64,000 nucleotides of DNA from Glandiceps talaboti (lineage: Eukaryota > Hemichordata > Enteropneusta > Spengelidae): positions 30,518,676-30,582,675 of the forward strand of contig NC_135550.1 in NCBI RefSeq assembly GCF_964340395.1, in the 5' to 3' direction. A model generated the notes under the pieces. The model did not search any database and was not told the origin of the DNA. It worked only from the letters and a program-made list of their open reading frames with translations. Numbering within the stretch: the stretch's first letter is position 1; each line of letters opens with the position of its first letter. Made by a program: the position numbers and the translations under genes. This document shows positions 49,401 through 62,034 of the stretch, one piece after another.

Positions 49401-52400
49401 ACTTCCCAGGGTTCATTGCTGTCCTGAATACAGTACATGCATACTGTGATAGTATGGATAATCAATGCTAATAACAAACTATGTATTCTAATTTATTATG
49501 ACATTGTAACAGTAATTTAGTAAGACATTTAAAAGAGATACAAAATATGACATTAACTTGCTTGTTTTACCTCTTATTTTTACTATCAGTCTACATTTTG
49601 ATATACATGTAATTAATTTTCAATTTTATGTTTGACTTTAAAGGACGCTGTTTACTTTTTGTGTTATGTTAGAGAAAAATTAAATGAATGAAAATACATA
49701 GGTAAAAATGATCTCTTCAATTTTATGAGAATGTATTATATATTGCATATTAAATTTGAATGTCTTTTACCTACTTAAATCTATCAGTGTTAAAGTATAC
49801 TTTTACTGCAGGTCATGTCGGCTATTAAAATAACTATCATGTACTGAGTTGACATATATTTGTGACAGATTAATGATATCAGAAATGTTTTAGTTTTTTT
49901 AAGGCAACCATAAATATTAAGCTGTAACTGGGGTATTATTTCATTCGATCAGACAACCAAGAATATATTCATTGAAATTTTAGAAATACCAATCAGTAGA
50001 CATTGTACATGTTAATTAGAGGTTAATTTTATCCATACACGTAAGTAGTTCACTTGGAAATTGTGATCATGTTTGGGGGTGGGGGTTGGGTGCTGATTTT
50101 TGGGTATGGACACAAAATCAATTTGATTGGATTCATTGTACCATATTTTATGTATGTTTACCCATAGTTGATTCAGTACTGTTCAGGGTGTACAATATTT
50201 TGAATAACTCATATCTCAGTGTTGTGCATGATGTAAAGTTATTGCAATGTGTGAAAAAAATGAGAAAACCACAGAGATTTACTGTTAATTGCAGCATGAG
50301 AGTAATAATGTTTTTACAAAGTGTTTGGATTTATTTCCTATTTCCTGTTTCTCTTTCCCAAAACAACAATTTAATATCATTCAAACCTAGTGAGACACCT
50401 CATGCCATGTACACATTACACACAGACTCATAAATTTATAAACTACGTGTGAGAATGAATTTTCATGGTCTCTGGGTTCCTACTTAGTAATGAAAATTTC
50501 TACTCACACAGTCAAAAAAATTCTTGGAAGTGAAATTTGGGATTCACTTTCAAGAATATTTTTTGACTGTGAGTAGAAATTTTCTTTACTACATATACCC
50601 TGTATATAAACTAGATGTTATTAGGTCTTGGTGTCTGTTTTTTTCCATGCACAGTTTCATCTTCTAGGGGACAAAGTTCAAACTATGCAAAAAGAGATCC
50701 AGTTTGTGGCATTGAATAGCCTTTTGGGATTTTGACCTAATACAACTTAAAAAGCTTGACCATAGAGAGAACTCCATCCATATATCCTGTGTTTTACAGG
50801 CAGAAAGTCCATCGGGATTTGGACTTATTCCAACTTACAGTAGCTTGACTGTATATAGGCGACCAGGCATCCTGTTTATAAAGATGTACTGTCGATCAAT
50901 ATTTCATGAGGGAACCAGTAAGGTAATCTGATTAAGGGATTATCATTATTCATTTGAAGTGAAAGACTTATGTGTACTATAGGTCTTCAGAGGGTGGTTT
51001 TTGCCAGGGACTTGATGCAATCCACAGCTACATGTTATGAGAGATCATAGTGTAAGGCTAAGAACAGCATGAAGTGGCATGCATACATCAGGCAAAGTGT
51101 TTAACTGTGTTTCTTGAAAATTTGAAAATAGTGTTTGTTGTAAAGATTTTCAAATTTTGTGTTCTAAAGTATTATTGAATATATTTGCAACCATAGACAG
51201 ACTTCTTCTTTTTTTGTACATTTGTAAAGGAATTATGATATTGCATTTTTTATTTATTTGATATATAACTTGTAAGGTTATAAGAGAATTTTTAAAAATA
51301 AACACATGTAAATAAACAATTCTACTTTGGTACACACAAAAAAACATTTGTGAAAAGTTTTATAACCAAGGATGTTACTAAGGAGGCACAATTCAGATAT
51401 TCTTAAGTGTTTTTTTTTTGGTTGTTTTTAGCTTCATAAAGAGAGTGCTTTTCAATTTTCTATGCACTCAATCCTGTTTAATCAATATTAGTAACCATCA
51501 AAGCTCACCACTCTTACTAGTAATAATACACCAGTCTTGTAATTTTACTGAGAAAATTACTCCGTTTGATCAATTTTAGATTTAGGCTAAGTGACAGATG
51601 AGAGCTGTGTTGTAGGTTACAATGACAGACATGTAACATTAGAAGAATAATGAATATAAAATTAAGACTAAAATATTTTCAAACATTAGGTAGGTGGTGT
51701 CTCTTCTATATCTAGAGGGACTTTGGGTGATGGGATATGATGTGGGGGGGGGGTGAAAATCATATGCAAATGAAGAAATTATGTCATACAGGCCTCTCTG
51801 TGTGACCTTGGTCTGAAAATGACCTAAAATTCAACATCCCAGAGGACATAAACATTGCTAATTGTAGAACCTGTGGTGTTTTATGTTTTTTACTACTAAT
51901 GTCTCCTAGGGGAAAGTGAATGCATACAATCTTAATGAAGGATAATAAGCAATGGCTGGCATGTATCATTACCAAGTCACAAGACACCAATTCTATTGCA
52001 ACACTATCATCCAATCTGCCCATTTAGGTAATACTTGTCTCAGTTTTGTTACTTTTTTGTTTCAATAGCAAATTTTGTCATTTCAAAAAATTATGATATT
52101 TATCATGAGATCAAATAATAATCAAAAGACAGTTCTGCACCAACAGTAGAATATTCCCTGATGTGAGAACAAAGAATGTACTATGCTTAAGGAGAGTAGC
52201 ACTTCCCTAGTCCCGTGACATGTCAAGGAAGCAATAATAACAATATATTGGACAGCCATCATCATTCAACTGATAAAAAACTGACAGACATATCCAAAAA
52301 GTCACTACAAAGTTTATTTCACTCCAACCAAAATGGAGTATAAAAATAATAACTTATCACAGAAATAAGTTATCATGAAAATCATGTTTTTTCCAGAAGT

Positions 52401-54180
52401 AATTGAGATTTTTACCCTGATTTAGAAATGTGATAGGTAAGTTTTTTGGGGTGTACTACATGTCTGACAAGACATAAGTAACATTTTGGGATTCCCGTCC
52501 AAAAGATATGTTGACAATTTTCATTTGATATTTTGAACTCAGAGTCTATGAACATTCATTCTCATGCTATGACTTAAAGGTTTCTGATGCAGAACCATGA
52601 ACAAGAAATCTAAAGTGAAATTATACTTTTAAATTATAATGTATTTGTTCACAACATCTACATATAATTTTATTGAAAATTGAATGATTAATTTGTAATG
52701 ATTAGTCCATATAATATTTAGTTGAATGTTTTTCAATATAATTTGATTTAACTTTAGTGTTTTCATATATAAGAAATGAAAATTGAATAAGGGTAAAATG
52801 AAAATAAATGATGACTGCTGCTAATAGATACTGAATTTAGTTAAATGCTGTATGTTGATATTTATGTCCTGGATAAGTAGTTTGGATTTCTTGGATGACA
52901 AAGAAGGGGGAAAAAAGAGCCATTGTATAGGGGAAAGGTCACAATTTTTCATAACATGCAAGATACTATTAGATGTAGTTAGGATATCAAGGTTTGAAGG
53001 GGTTATATTGAGAAATCAAATGCAATATCTATGGCACAGTGTGTAACTTTTTGATTGTGGCCTGTGGGTGGTTAATTTTTCTACATATTGAATCCTGAGT
53101 TATTTTAACCACTATATAACATGTTGCATCATGTCTATCAGCTGATAAAACTCTCATCAGGTCTTATGATAAGATATAATCAGGTCATTGTGCTTTTTTT
53201 GGTAACCAAAATTATTTTAAGAAATTGCAATTTTTGGTACAATCCTCTTGCACGTACTCAATCACCTCCACAATGCAGTGATGGCAATGATTTGCTCCTA
53301 AATTAGTTTAGTGTATATTATGTGTGAGTATTTTGTGCCTTGACTGTAGCTGAAAATGATTGTCTCTGTCACAGTTAAATTTTACTATAACTTTATACAT
53401 ATATTATAATAACGTATTTTTCAACCATGAATGATAAAGTAGTTGCACTCATTAGTACGTTCTCACCATCTTTTATGTTTAAATTTGATAAATCACATAG
53501 AAACAAACATGATCGATGGCATCTCTTCAGTGACCTGTCCATTACCGTGAATATTTCACCGTTAAAGCTGCAAATCTTGGACAGTTCTTTGTACTTATCT
53601 ATTGATATCTAAGTCTGATATGCATTCCCATAAGAAGGACTTATTTCTTCTACATACCCATCCATCCGGTAAATCTGCTAAAATGAAAATAGGAGAGTGA
53701 GGCAATTATTAACTTGAAATGTGGAATTCTGGTAATTTCTCCCAATGGATGCAGGTACAACAACTGGAAATCTTCAAATGGAACGATCTCTGTTGTATAG
53801 GATAGGTTGAACCAGACTTTTTTGTCGGAAATCACTATGGATTAGGCACATATACATAGATAGGCTATTAGATTGTTGTATCTTTTGCTGATGAAATCAA
53901 ATTGCCTTCAAATTAACAATCAGAAGTAGTGCCTGATGTATAGAATTGTCCCCAATGTGCCATTATTTGGGATTCTGTATAAGAGCTGACAAATACACAG
54001 TTGTGTGACAAGAATGGTAACCATGGAAACAGTGGTCCATAGCAACAATAACCTATTGACACACGTAAACTCATAAGCATTACAGTATATATCTTTCTTG
54101 TGGCAGTTTTTCAGATTTTCAAGCTACTTTAATTTAAAAAATGACGACCCCTTAGCTAAATATACTTATTTAATATTTAC
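46446..54180. other. Intergenic stretch, only small elements
   Basis: Apart from the foldback element at 50.5 kb and short homopolymers (for example ten G near 51744), I find nothing in this AT-rich stretch. Frames such as 50086-50433 (115 codons) show no domain or signal peptide. Confidence 0.5.
50486..50590. mobile_element. 105-bp foldback MITE, short copy
   Basis: The arms 50486-50532 and about 50540-50590 are near-exact reverse complements, beginning AGTAATGAAAATTTCTACTC and AGTAAAGAAAATTTCTACTC on opposite strands, with a spacer of about 8 bp. It is the same family as the longer element at 44055-44246, here with almost all of the interior lost. No target duplication is obvious. Confidence 0.75.
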
Positions 54181-54186
54181 ATAATG

Positions 54187-54189
54187 TAT

Positions 54190-54232
<43 letters not shown>

Positions 54233-54432
54233 TTCATTCATTTATTTATTTATTTATTTATTTATTTATTTGTTGTGTATGACTTTGTGTGTGGGTATGT
54301 ATGTATGTATGTATGTATGTATGTATGTATGTATGTATGTATGTATGTATGTATGTATGTGTGCATGTATTTGTTTACATGGTATTGCTAAGCTTGCACA
54401 GCTAGTAAAGACAGACAGAAAGAGACAGATCT

Positions 54433-54472
<40 letters not shown>
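54187..54472. repeat. Cluster of (TTTA)n, (TATG)n and (ACAG)n microsatellites
   Basis: Three tetranucleotide tracts follow one another: TTTA at 54187-54271, TATG at about 54296-54361 and ACAG at 54433-54472. The (Met-Tyr-Val-Cys)n frame through them is a repeat artefact. Confidence 0.95.
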
Positions 54473-54473
<1 letters not shown>

Positions 54474-56074
54474 AAGACAAGGAATGTTGAATCTGATCAA
54501 ATTAAATCAAATCAGTTCTCCTGACCCCACATATACTAAAACTGGTTTGAGCTGCTTTAGTTGAATTGATTAAAATTATTACCACCTCAATTCAAAGTAA
54601 ATTGTTTTAAGGACTTACACACAAACAAAAGTGAATAAATTCAAATCTAGTGCTCAGTTTTCGTTTGGGGACAGAAACTGACTTTGAACCGATTTAACTG
54701 AATTTATTCACTTTGACTTGAATCAAATTGAATGGGGACAGGGCTACAGGCAAACAGGTGGGAATATGGTTTGTTTGTGTGAATACATGCTGTTACAAGG
54801 AAGAGAGGGCTAGAGTCTGACAGGCAGGTATATGGATGTGTTTATATGAATGCATGCTGTTACAAGGAAGAGATAGAAAGGAGAAGAGCTTCTTTTTCAA
54901 TTTCCATCTGTGAGATTAGTTGCAAAGTTTAAATATTAAATGGCAATATGCAATATTCACAGCATCAAATATTCAGGTAAATTCTTTCGGCATTTTCCTT
55001 CCTCCCACACACATAAATATACAATAAACTTCTTTCAGGACACTTGTAGTACAGATCACCAGACAAATTTTCATATGTACAAAATAAATCAGCAGAGAAA
55101 TAGATTTTCATCTGAAATGTGTATTACGCCTTCAATTAGAAAGACCAAGCTGAAATGCAATAGGATGATTTGGATAAAATAAATCATACTAAATTGCTTG
55201 TTGACATTTTATAATGCCTTATCATATCCACTGATTGCTTGGTAGTCATAGTAACAGTTTGAAAATATCAGCATCTTCGTCAATACATCACTATGACAAC
55301 CATTTGAGATAAAACTATTCCCTTTACGAAGGAGACATTTCTTGCAGCAGTGAAACATGGTTATATTGAACACAGCTGAGGTGCTCTTGGCATTGTAAAA
55401 CGCAAGAGAAGGAAGAAGATGATTATATGAATGAATTATATATGATTTCATGTTGTATATCAGTACATCCTAATAGCTAGGGAAATCCAAGGGAGTAATA
55501 TCAAGCCAGCAGTGGTCAGGTGGTATTGACAGTAGTTCATATTACAAGATCCATCAATAATTGGTTTTCATCTGCTGTGCCATTATGTCAGTATATTACT
55601 TCATGGCTGTAAAGTGGTGCAATTGTGGAAAATGCCTCTTGCAATGAAAAATGCATTAGAGACGTTGAGAGAGTGATAACCTTTCTAAAATCTAAAGTTA
55701 AGTTATGTGCAGTTCACGTGATAGACAGTAAATGAGTGTGGTTTTGTACTTTAAATGGAAGACTTACCATAATTTAGTATTACTAGAACAGCAAGGTTGC
55801 ACAGACAAAAAAGGATGACACTGGTAAAAACTAAATTGGAGGAAATAAAAATCATACTTCATACCTTATTAGTAAATTTCGAACTTTAAAAAAGTGAAAT
55901 AACACTGTTTTCCATCAAACATTTATGAAATAAAGGACTACAGTACGAAAATATCTGATGAAATGTATTTAAATATTCAATCAGAACTTGTTTAAAAGGT
56001 TCAAGAATGTACCATGTCAGGAATTTCCAGAGATAACTGAAATGATCACTTAATTGATTTCTGACAGCCTGACG

Positions 56075-56475
56075 TGCAACCACTAGTCTACTTCCTATAC
56101 GATATGAGTTACGGTTACTGTGATCATCTCCACTGACACTACATCTAGTCAAAGTCGTTATTCTTGCACAGAAGTCTGTGCTACCCCCGACATTGTTCAT
56201 ATAAACATGATGATGTTATCACATCCCCACGTATAGTTTACTACAGCTGTACTAATTGAATAGTAATGATTAATTGTGTGAAGGAAATAAACCAATTACA
56301 ACTACCTGTCAATTTGTGGTGGATTACTACTGACATGTGTCATTTACCCTTTACCCAGCACCAGAAGTTTAACCAGATTAATGGTAACGATGTTTGACTT
56401 TGACTAGACGTAATGAGTTGAGATGATCATAGTAATCATAACTTTGCATCATATAGCAACTAGACTATGCAACCA
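56075..56475 (+). mobile_element. Foldback MITE, CTAGTC family, copy 2 (about 90-bp arms)
   Basis: The left arm (about 56081-56160) and right arm (about 56380-56469) are imperfect reverse complements, sharing TGATCATCTC and TCTAGTCAAAGTC in inverted order. The interior block CTGTCAATTTGTG-TGGATTA at 56306 onward matches copy 1 at 43216. This copy keeps both arms, so it defines the element at roughly 400 bp. It is non-coding. Confidence 0.65.
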
Positions 56476-57414
56476 CATACCCTCATAGATAAACTGTTAA
56501 AATTTTCCTTCAATTTTGAAAACTGTGGAAGAGGAACAATTTCAATTCCTATGAATCCTCCATTTGATAGCCTGATAATTACTGTCTTTGCGATTTGAGA
56601 TATTATTCCTAGATTTTAATACGAGATAAGCCAGTGGAAGCAATAATTGATGTTTCAAACCTATTTCCTCTAGGTAAGATCCAGACGATAAAATGATCAC
56701 GACTACTGTTTCTAGCAGTGTTACCATGGAAACTTGTATGTTGGTTTTTGTTTTATAAACTACAATGCAATTGGAGTAAAAGGACGATTACCTCTTCAAA
56801 GATAATGTGAATGTAGAGCGATGAGTAAAAGGTAGAATGGTAGTTTTGTTGACTGAAGTTAAATTATGAGGTTTTTTTCCAATTTATATTTACAAAATAA
56901 TGTACTGCTCATGATATATCTGGATTTTTTGAGTACAAAAGCAACTTGGTTTTCCACTTAGTTTTGTACTTATAAAGCAGGGACAGTTTCTACAAAGAGA
57001 CTGATAGAAAACAGTGAAAATTTCAAATGAACACACAGCACAAAGAGAAGTATTCAGAATACAAATTTCAACATGATTCATGATTGTCTGATGGACTAAA
57101 AACTGTTTCCATCTATCGAACACAATCATGAAATTACTAGTGTACAATGAAAATAACTTGCTCTGGAAACTGTTGTATATACATATATATATTTTGCAGA
57201 ATATTAATGTATCATCTATTTACAACCAATACCCAACTACAAATTACAAAATGACTGAACATATAGGCAAGAAGTTTATTAGCTGACATTTACAGTCATT
57301 TTTAAAGGGCATTTTGAGTGAAAAGTGAAAGTTTATATTACCAGAAGATAAGGTTAAAACATAGACATTCTTCTCCAACATCTATAAGTGGCTAAAATAA
57401 AAGCTGGGTTAATA

Positions 57415-57416
57415 GT

Positions 57417-57447
<31 letters not shown>
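57415..57447. repeat. (TTTA)n microsatellite
   Basis: About eight TTTA units pass into a few TTAG units. It is simple sequence. Confidence 0.85.
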
Positions 57448-57581
57448 GTTAGTTAGTTATTCATTCATAAAGGCAATGCATCCATTATATTGGTTTTCAT
57501 GCAATTGCAAATTAAGGTTAAAAGCTTAATTGAGCAACTGAAAATAGTACACAGCTGGGGATGTCTATAGACTCTACATGA

Positions 57582-57614
57582 AGCATAGACCCTTTCTGTG
57601 TAGGGGTCTATGCT
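57582..57614. repeat. Small perfect hairpin
   Basis: AGCATAGACCC (57582-57592) is the exact reverse complement of GGGTCTATGCT (57604-57614), with an 11-nt loop. It is not followed by a T-run and is not linked to a gene. It may be a remnant of a foldback element. Confidence 0.7.
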
Positions 57615-59106
57615 TGAAGCAACAATGTGACGGGTCAGATCTATGGGATGTCTATAATCACATTTTATGTGTTAGCTACTGTTGTAATCTGATTCAGTGA
57701 CACAATAAAACTAATTAAATAGTAAACTTCAAAAGAACTATACTGGGAAGGCAGTCTTTTGTTTACTTCATTGGAATAAATTAGTATGTAATAGACAGGA
57801 AATGAGGGTATTGACTCACATTATGATGATGATGTCATAGATAAGCAAATCTCCAAATTAGGGTAGGATGACTGTGAGAAAGTTATGTGACTTGTAAGAA
57901 TTGATCAATTTGTGTCATTTGCCTAAGTGGACGGGATCATTGACCTCACTGGTTAGGAATTTAAGTCAATGGGCCAATTCTTTTATCCTCCAAGTTCAAT
58001 TGTCAAAAATGTGTATATACATTGGCATGTCTATTAAAGTACTCGTGTTCTTTTGTCTTTGTATTTGTCAATATCCTCTTTCTGTCTTCATGGCCACCCA
58101 TGTGTCTTGAGTGAATTGTGTGTGTGTGTGTCGTCATGTTGCCCAATTGACAATGGCCCAAGGCTAGTGTAGCAAAGCTTGACAGTATAAGCTGACTTGT
58201 CTTTGTTGACCCTGCTAGCTTATACTACACTGAGTTTCATTTATCTTCCCTCTACATGTTACAAAATATTGCTGGAAAAGATTTTCCTGAACTATAGTAT
58301 TTCTAAATATATAATGTAGCTACACTTAGACTTTTATGTTGGCTTTTCTTTCTTGGCTATATCTCCCATGGTCTAACCCAATTGTACCATACATTCTCAC
58401 ACAAATTGAATGAATATAATTTGGCATATATCAAGTTTATGCTGAACAAAATCAATGTTAGAGGGAATTTTTGCTGAGAATAAAGTAATTGACATAAATT
58501 TTAAAGAAACTTTGGAAAATGTCTTGACTTGTTTTCAAAACCTAGGGCTCATACAGGAAACTGACTTAAAGTAAGTGCTATCAGATGACATTCTCATTGC
58601 AAAATACCTGGTCAATGGTCAAACAACTGTTTTTGAACCTTGTGTTTGCATCACACATAGCATTGCATCACACACGTACACAGCCCCTAATGCTGTTATA
58701 ATTAGTATTGAAGTACTTAGCATATGTATAAAGGCAAAGCTAAATCATTCATGGTACAGGTTACAATCTCCTGCAATTCTAGTAGTTTGGCAAAATATTC
58801 CCTTTTCAGATTGCCTGGCCAATTCTATGCATCAACTCCTCTATACAAAAGGTTTCTTTGCGGAGGTCATTGTTGATAATGTGCTTGGTGGGTTATATTT
58901 GCTGAACCATATAGAATGCATCAACTAAATGCTGTGTTTTACTAATAATGTAATACTAACCACATTTTAGGAATGTTGTGACAAATTTATAAACTACTGG
59001 GATGGTTTTTAAAATGAGATGAATTTGTAGATGAAATAGTCAGCATGCTGATGTGAACACACCAAATATTATATTAATTTAAATACCATAAAATACCACG
59101 ATTATG

Positions 59107-59338
59107 CCTCAGTCAACCCAGCTGTATAATTGGGGACCTGGTAGGATGTATGTTGCAATGTGAATGCTTTAATCCTATACACTTATAGAGGCTGCAATGG
59201 ATTGTATGCTCCCCGGGGAGTTGAGGAAGACTAAAGGGCCGTTGTGCCGTTCTGATCCGAGCCAAGGGTAATAATTGTAAAGCACTTTGAGCACGGTGTG
59301 GGAAAGCGCTATATAAGAACCCAACATTATTATTATAT
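59107..59338 (+). mobile_element. SINE 3' region with conserved core and ATT tail
   Basis: The segment contains CCCAGCTGTATAATTGGGGA near its start. Near its end it has TGTAAAGCACTTTGAGCACG, then GGAAAGCGCTATATAAGAAC and a short (ATT)n tail. This combination is a recurring SINE core and 3' end in cnidarians, molluscs and invertebrate deuterostomes, and I believe it is the one called the Nin domain. No intact tRNA-like head with A and B boxes is visible upstream, so the copy looks 5' truncated. Two overlapping minus-strand frames here are not genes. Confidence 0.7.
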
Positions 59339-60362
59339 AAAAGCATTTAATAAGGGAAATTTTAAAACCTTTTTTTTGTGACCTCAAGGATGATTTAACA
59401 CGAAAACTTGATAAATTATTTATTATATTACATGCTAGTAGTGTTCTTTCCTTGTACAGTTCATAATATCTATGTCTCGTGCAATTTCAGAAGTTTGAAT
59501 CAAGGGTAAATCCCAAAACATCGGCTACTTTTTCAACTTTTTTTTTGGACTGATGACATTTTAATCCAACAAATTTTCTGATAAATGACTTGTTCTAATA
59601 ACCTTGGTGTATATCCATAGGGATGGTGGACACTATATCTTTGTCAACTTTGTTTTTCTAACTTATTCAGTGTGATTTATTCCATGCTGTGCCAACATAG
59701 GAGGGTAATTGTTTGCAATGGTCTAGCTTTAATACTTTCACAGCAAAGTGGTAATCAATCTCCAGGATTTGAGTCAAATCCATTGCCACATACCAACCTT
59801 CAATGACAACTATTCACACCTCATTGCATCTCACATGACCAACATAACAATGTGATCTTTTAGCATTCTTGGCTTAAATGAAAATATAAACCAACAGAAA
59901 TGTTTACGTCATAATCCACTTTGTATACCACATCACCAAGGTTGAATTCCTTTGATATATATGGTTGTGGTTTTGTTCCCCGGGAATGTTCTTTTATCCG
60001 GCATTCTATGTAAGGAAGGACACTCACAGTCACTCACAAAAGTTTACTCAGTGAATAAATAATATATTTCAAATTCAGTTTATATTGATCATAAACTATG
60101 AAATATAAAGATTGAAGTAATATATACTCTTCAAGTAAAGTTATCTAATTTCACCCATTTTGCCACTTTCATACAATTTGCCCAAAAGCATAGTTTGAGT
60201 GTGGAATTTCATATATTTGGTCATTTTCAATATTTCTCTACCTTTTGCATTGCCAATTTATAATAATCCAACAAAAATATCAATGATGTCTTTTTTATGT
60301 TTTTAGGACAGTAAAATTAATCTTTGGAAAATTATTTTCATAAAGTTGTCAAATTTGCTAAA

Positions 60363-60527
60363 TAATTAGATGTTATCCCCCAATATTTGTCTTCATTCAG
60401 CCAAGGAAAATATGAGTGACCTAAGGGGGCTTTGTCATTGTAAGTTGCTAGACAAGTAGTGACAACCCCTTATGTCCCGAGTATTTGCCTGCTGAATGAA
60501 GAAAAATATTGGAGAATAACATAATTA
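60363..60527. mobile_element. 165-bp TIR element (MITE-like)
   Basis: The left arm starts AATTAGATGTTATCCCCCAA and continues through TTCATTCAG. The right arm, on the opposite strand, reads AATTATGTTATTCTCCAA and continues through the same TTCATTCAG. The pairing extends inward to AAGGGG/CCCCTT (60424 and 60476 regions). The arms are about 65 bp around a roughly 35-bp centre. It has no coding capacity and no firm target duplication. Confidence 0.7.
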
Positions 60528-61025
60528 TACCAGCACCAGTAATATCAAAGAAAAATTGGGGAAAATAATGGCAGATTTGGACGATTTGACTCTTATTTTG
60601 AACACAGCAGAACCAGTTCTAGTGACATAGGCACACGTTGTCGTGACATAGACGTATGCTAGCTGTCATGATGTAGAATGACCACAGTATATATTCCACA
60701 TTTTTTGTTCAACTTGGCTCATGCATCATGTGGTGTAATACATGATATTGTATTGCTGATATTTACCTTCATCTGAAAAAATCCAAACTAAGTTAATAAT
60801 AATATTTACATGATAATTGTTCTCTGTATGTATCTAAACTCATGTAAAATATTTTATCAAGAAAATTGTTTTACTTATATAATTCTAACATTAGCTTACA
60901 TGTATCTCATTGTAGTGTTCTTTATATATACTGGAATAGAATTATCAATTTTCTACACAGATGTAATAAAGCTATATCCTATCTTATCATAATATTTGTA
61001 TCATAACCAATACTTTTCATTGCAT

Positions 61026-61047
61026 GGGGGTGGGGTGGGGTGGGGGG
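61026..61047 (+). repeat. G-quadruplex-type tract
   Basis: Runs of 5, 4, 4 and 6 G are separated by single T bases. This is a compact G4 motif on the plus strand. Confidence 0.85.
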
Positions 61048-61955
61048 TAGGTAATGAGATAATAATAAAATAAGCACCCCTATTTGGACTATGATTAGTG
61101 TATGTTTGAGACCCACAGTGTGGTATGTGTATGTGTATATCAGTGGAAGAAGAAATAATAGATCATCAAACTAATTTCAGGAAAATATTGTCGTCTGCCT
61201 CCTTATTACAACTAAGACCTAAATAATTTAGCAGCCATAAATGTTTGTGAAACGAGGCATAAAAATCTCATGGAATTCATGAAAAGAAATCTGATTGTAT
61301 GACTTCAAAGATTTCAAGGTTGATTTACGGTCTTTTGATCTGTTTTGATGAAGTGAACTCAAAAAGATTGGGAGCAGCTAATGATGTAAAGTAGGTTGAT
61401 TCCTACTCACTTTCATCATCTAACATTCATTTTGAACCCCCTCCCCCTGAACATTAAGGTAATAAACGAGATATCAGTTCAATTGATAAGTTATGAATTA
61501 TGATAATGAATTTACTTACAGATTCACCAAATTTTTCAGCTGAAGCAGTCACCCATACTGATCTTCTACAGAAGAAGATAACTTTTGATGTCGATAAAAT
61601 TAGATTAAAATATCCTATTAAATTATCGTAGAGGCAGCATAGTAGGTGAACACAATGATTCACATGATTCACGACTCACGATGCCAGTCTAAAGTAATTT
61701 TCTGACTACTTATCAGAGGATCTTAGTAAGATTAGAATTGTTGACTATGTTGTTTGTTCTATGTTGAATCCTACACACAGAGCATGCAGACCTTAGAGTG
61801 GGTGGAGTAGACAGAAGCTTACCATGCCAACCTATATGATGCCATTAGAGGTTATCTTAGACTTTCATCTAGATACGGTATTAAGGAAATGACATCGTAA
61901 GATTTTTACACAAGCCTTCCCTTTCTGTTTCTCTGTATGTGCAGATTTCTCTTGT

Positions 61956-61958
<3 letters not shown>

Positions 61959-62014
<56 letters not shown>

Positions 62015-62034
62015 AACAAACAAACAAACACAAA
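61959..62034. repeat. (CA)n followed by (CAAA)n microsatellite
   Basis: About 26 CA units pass directly into about six CAAA units. The poly-Val/Cys frame on the minus strand is an artefact. Confidence 0.95.

Noticed and set aside
58575-58928. 117-codon plus-strand frame
   Set aside because: No domain or conserved motif visible; isolated in repeat-rich intergenic DNA.
59113-59387. Two overlapping minus-strand frames of 70-77 codons
   Set aside because: They lie across the SINE core and are on its antisense strand.
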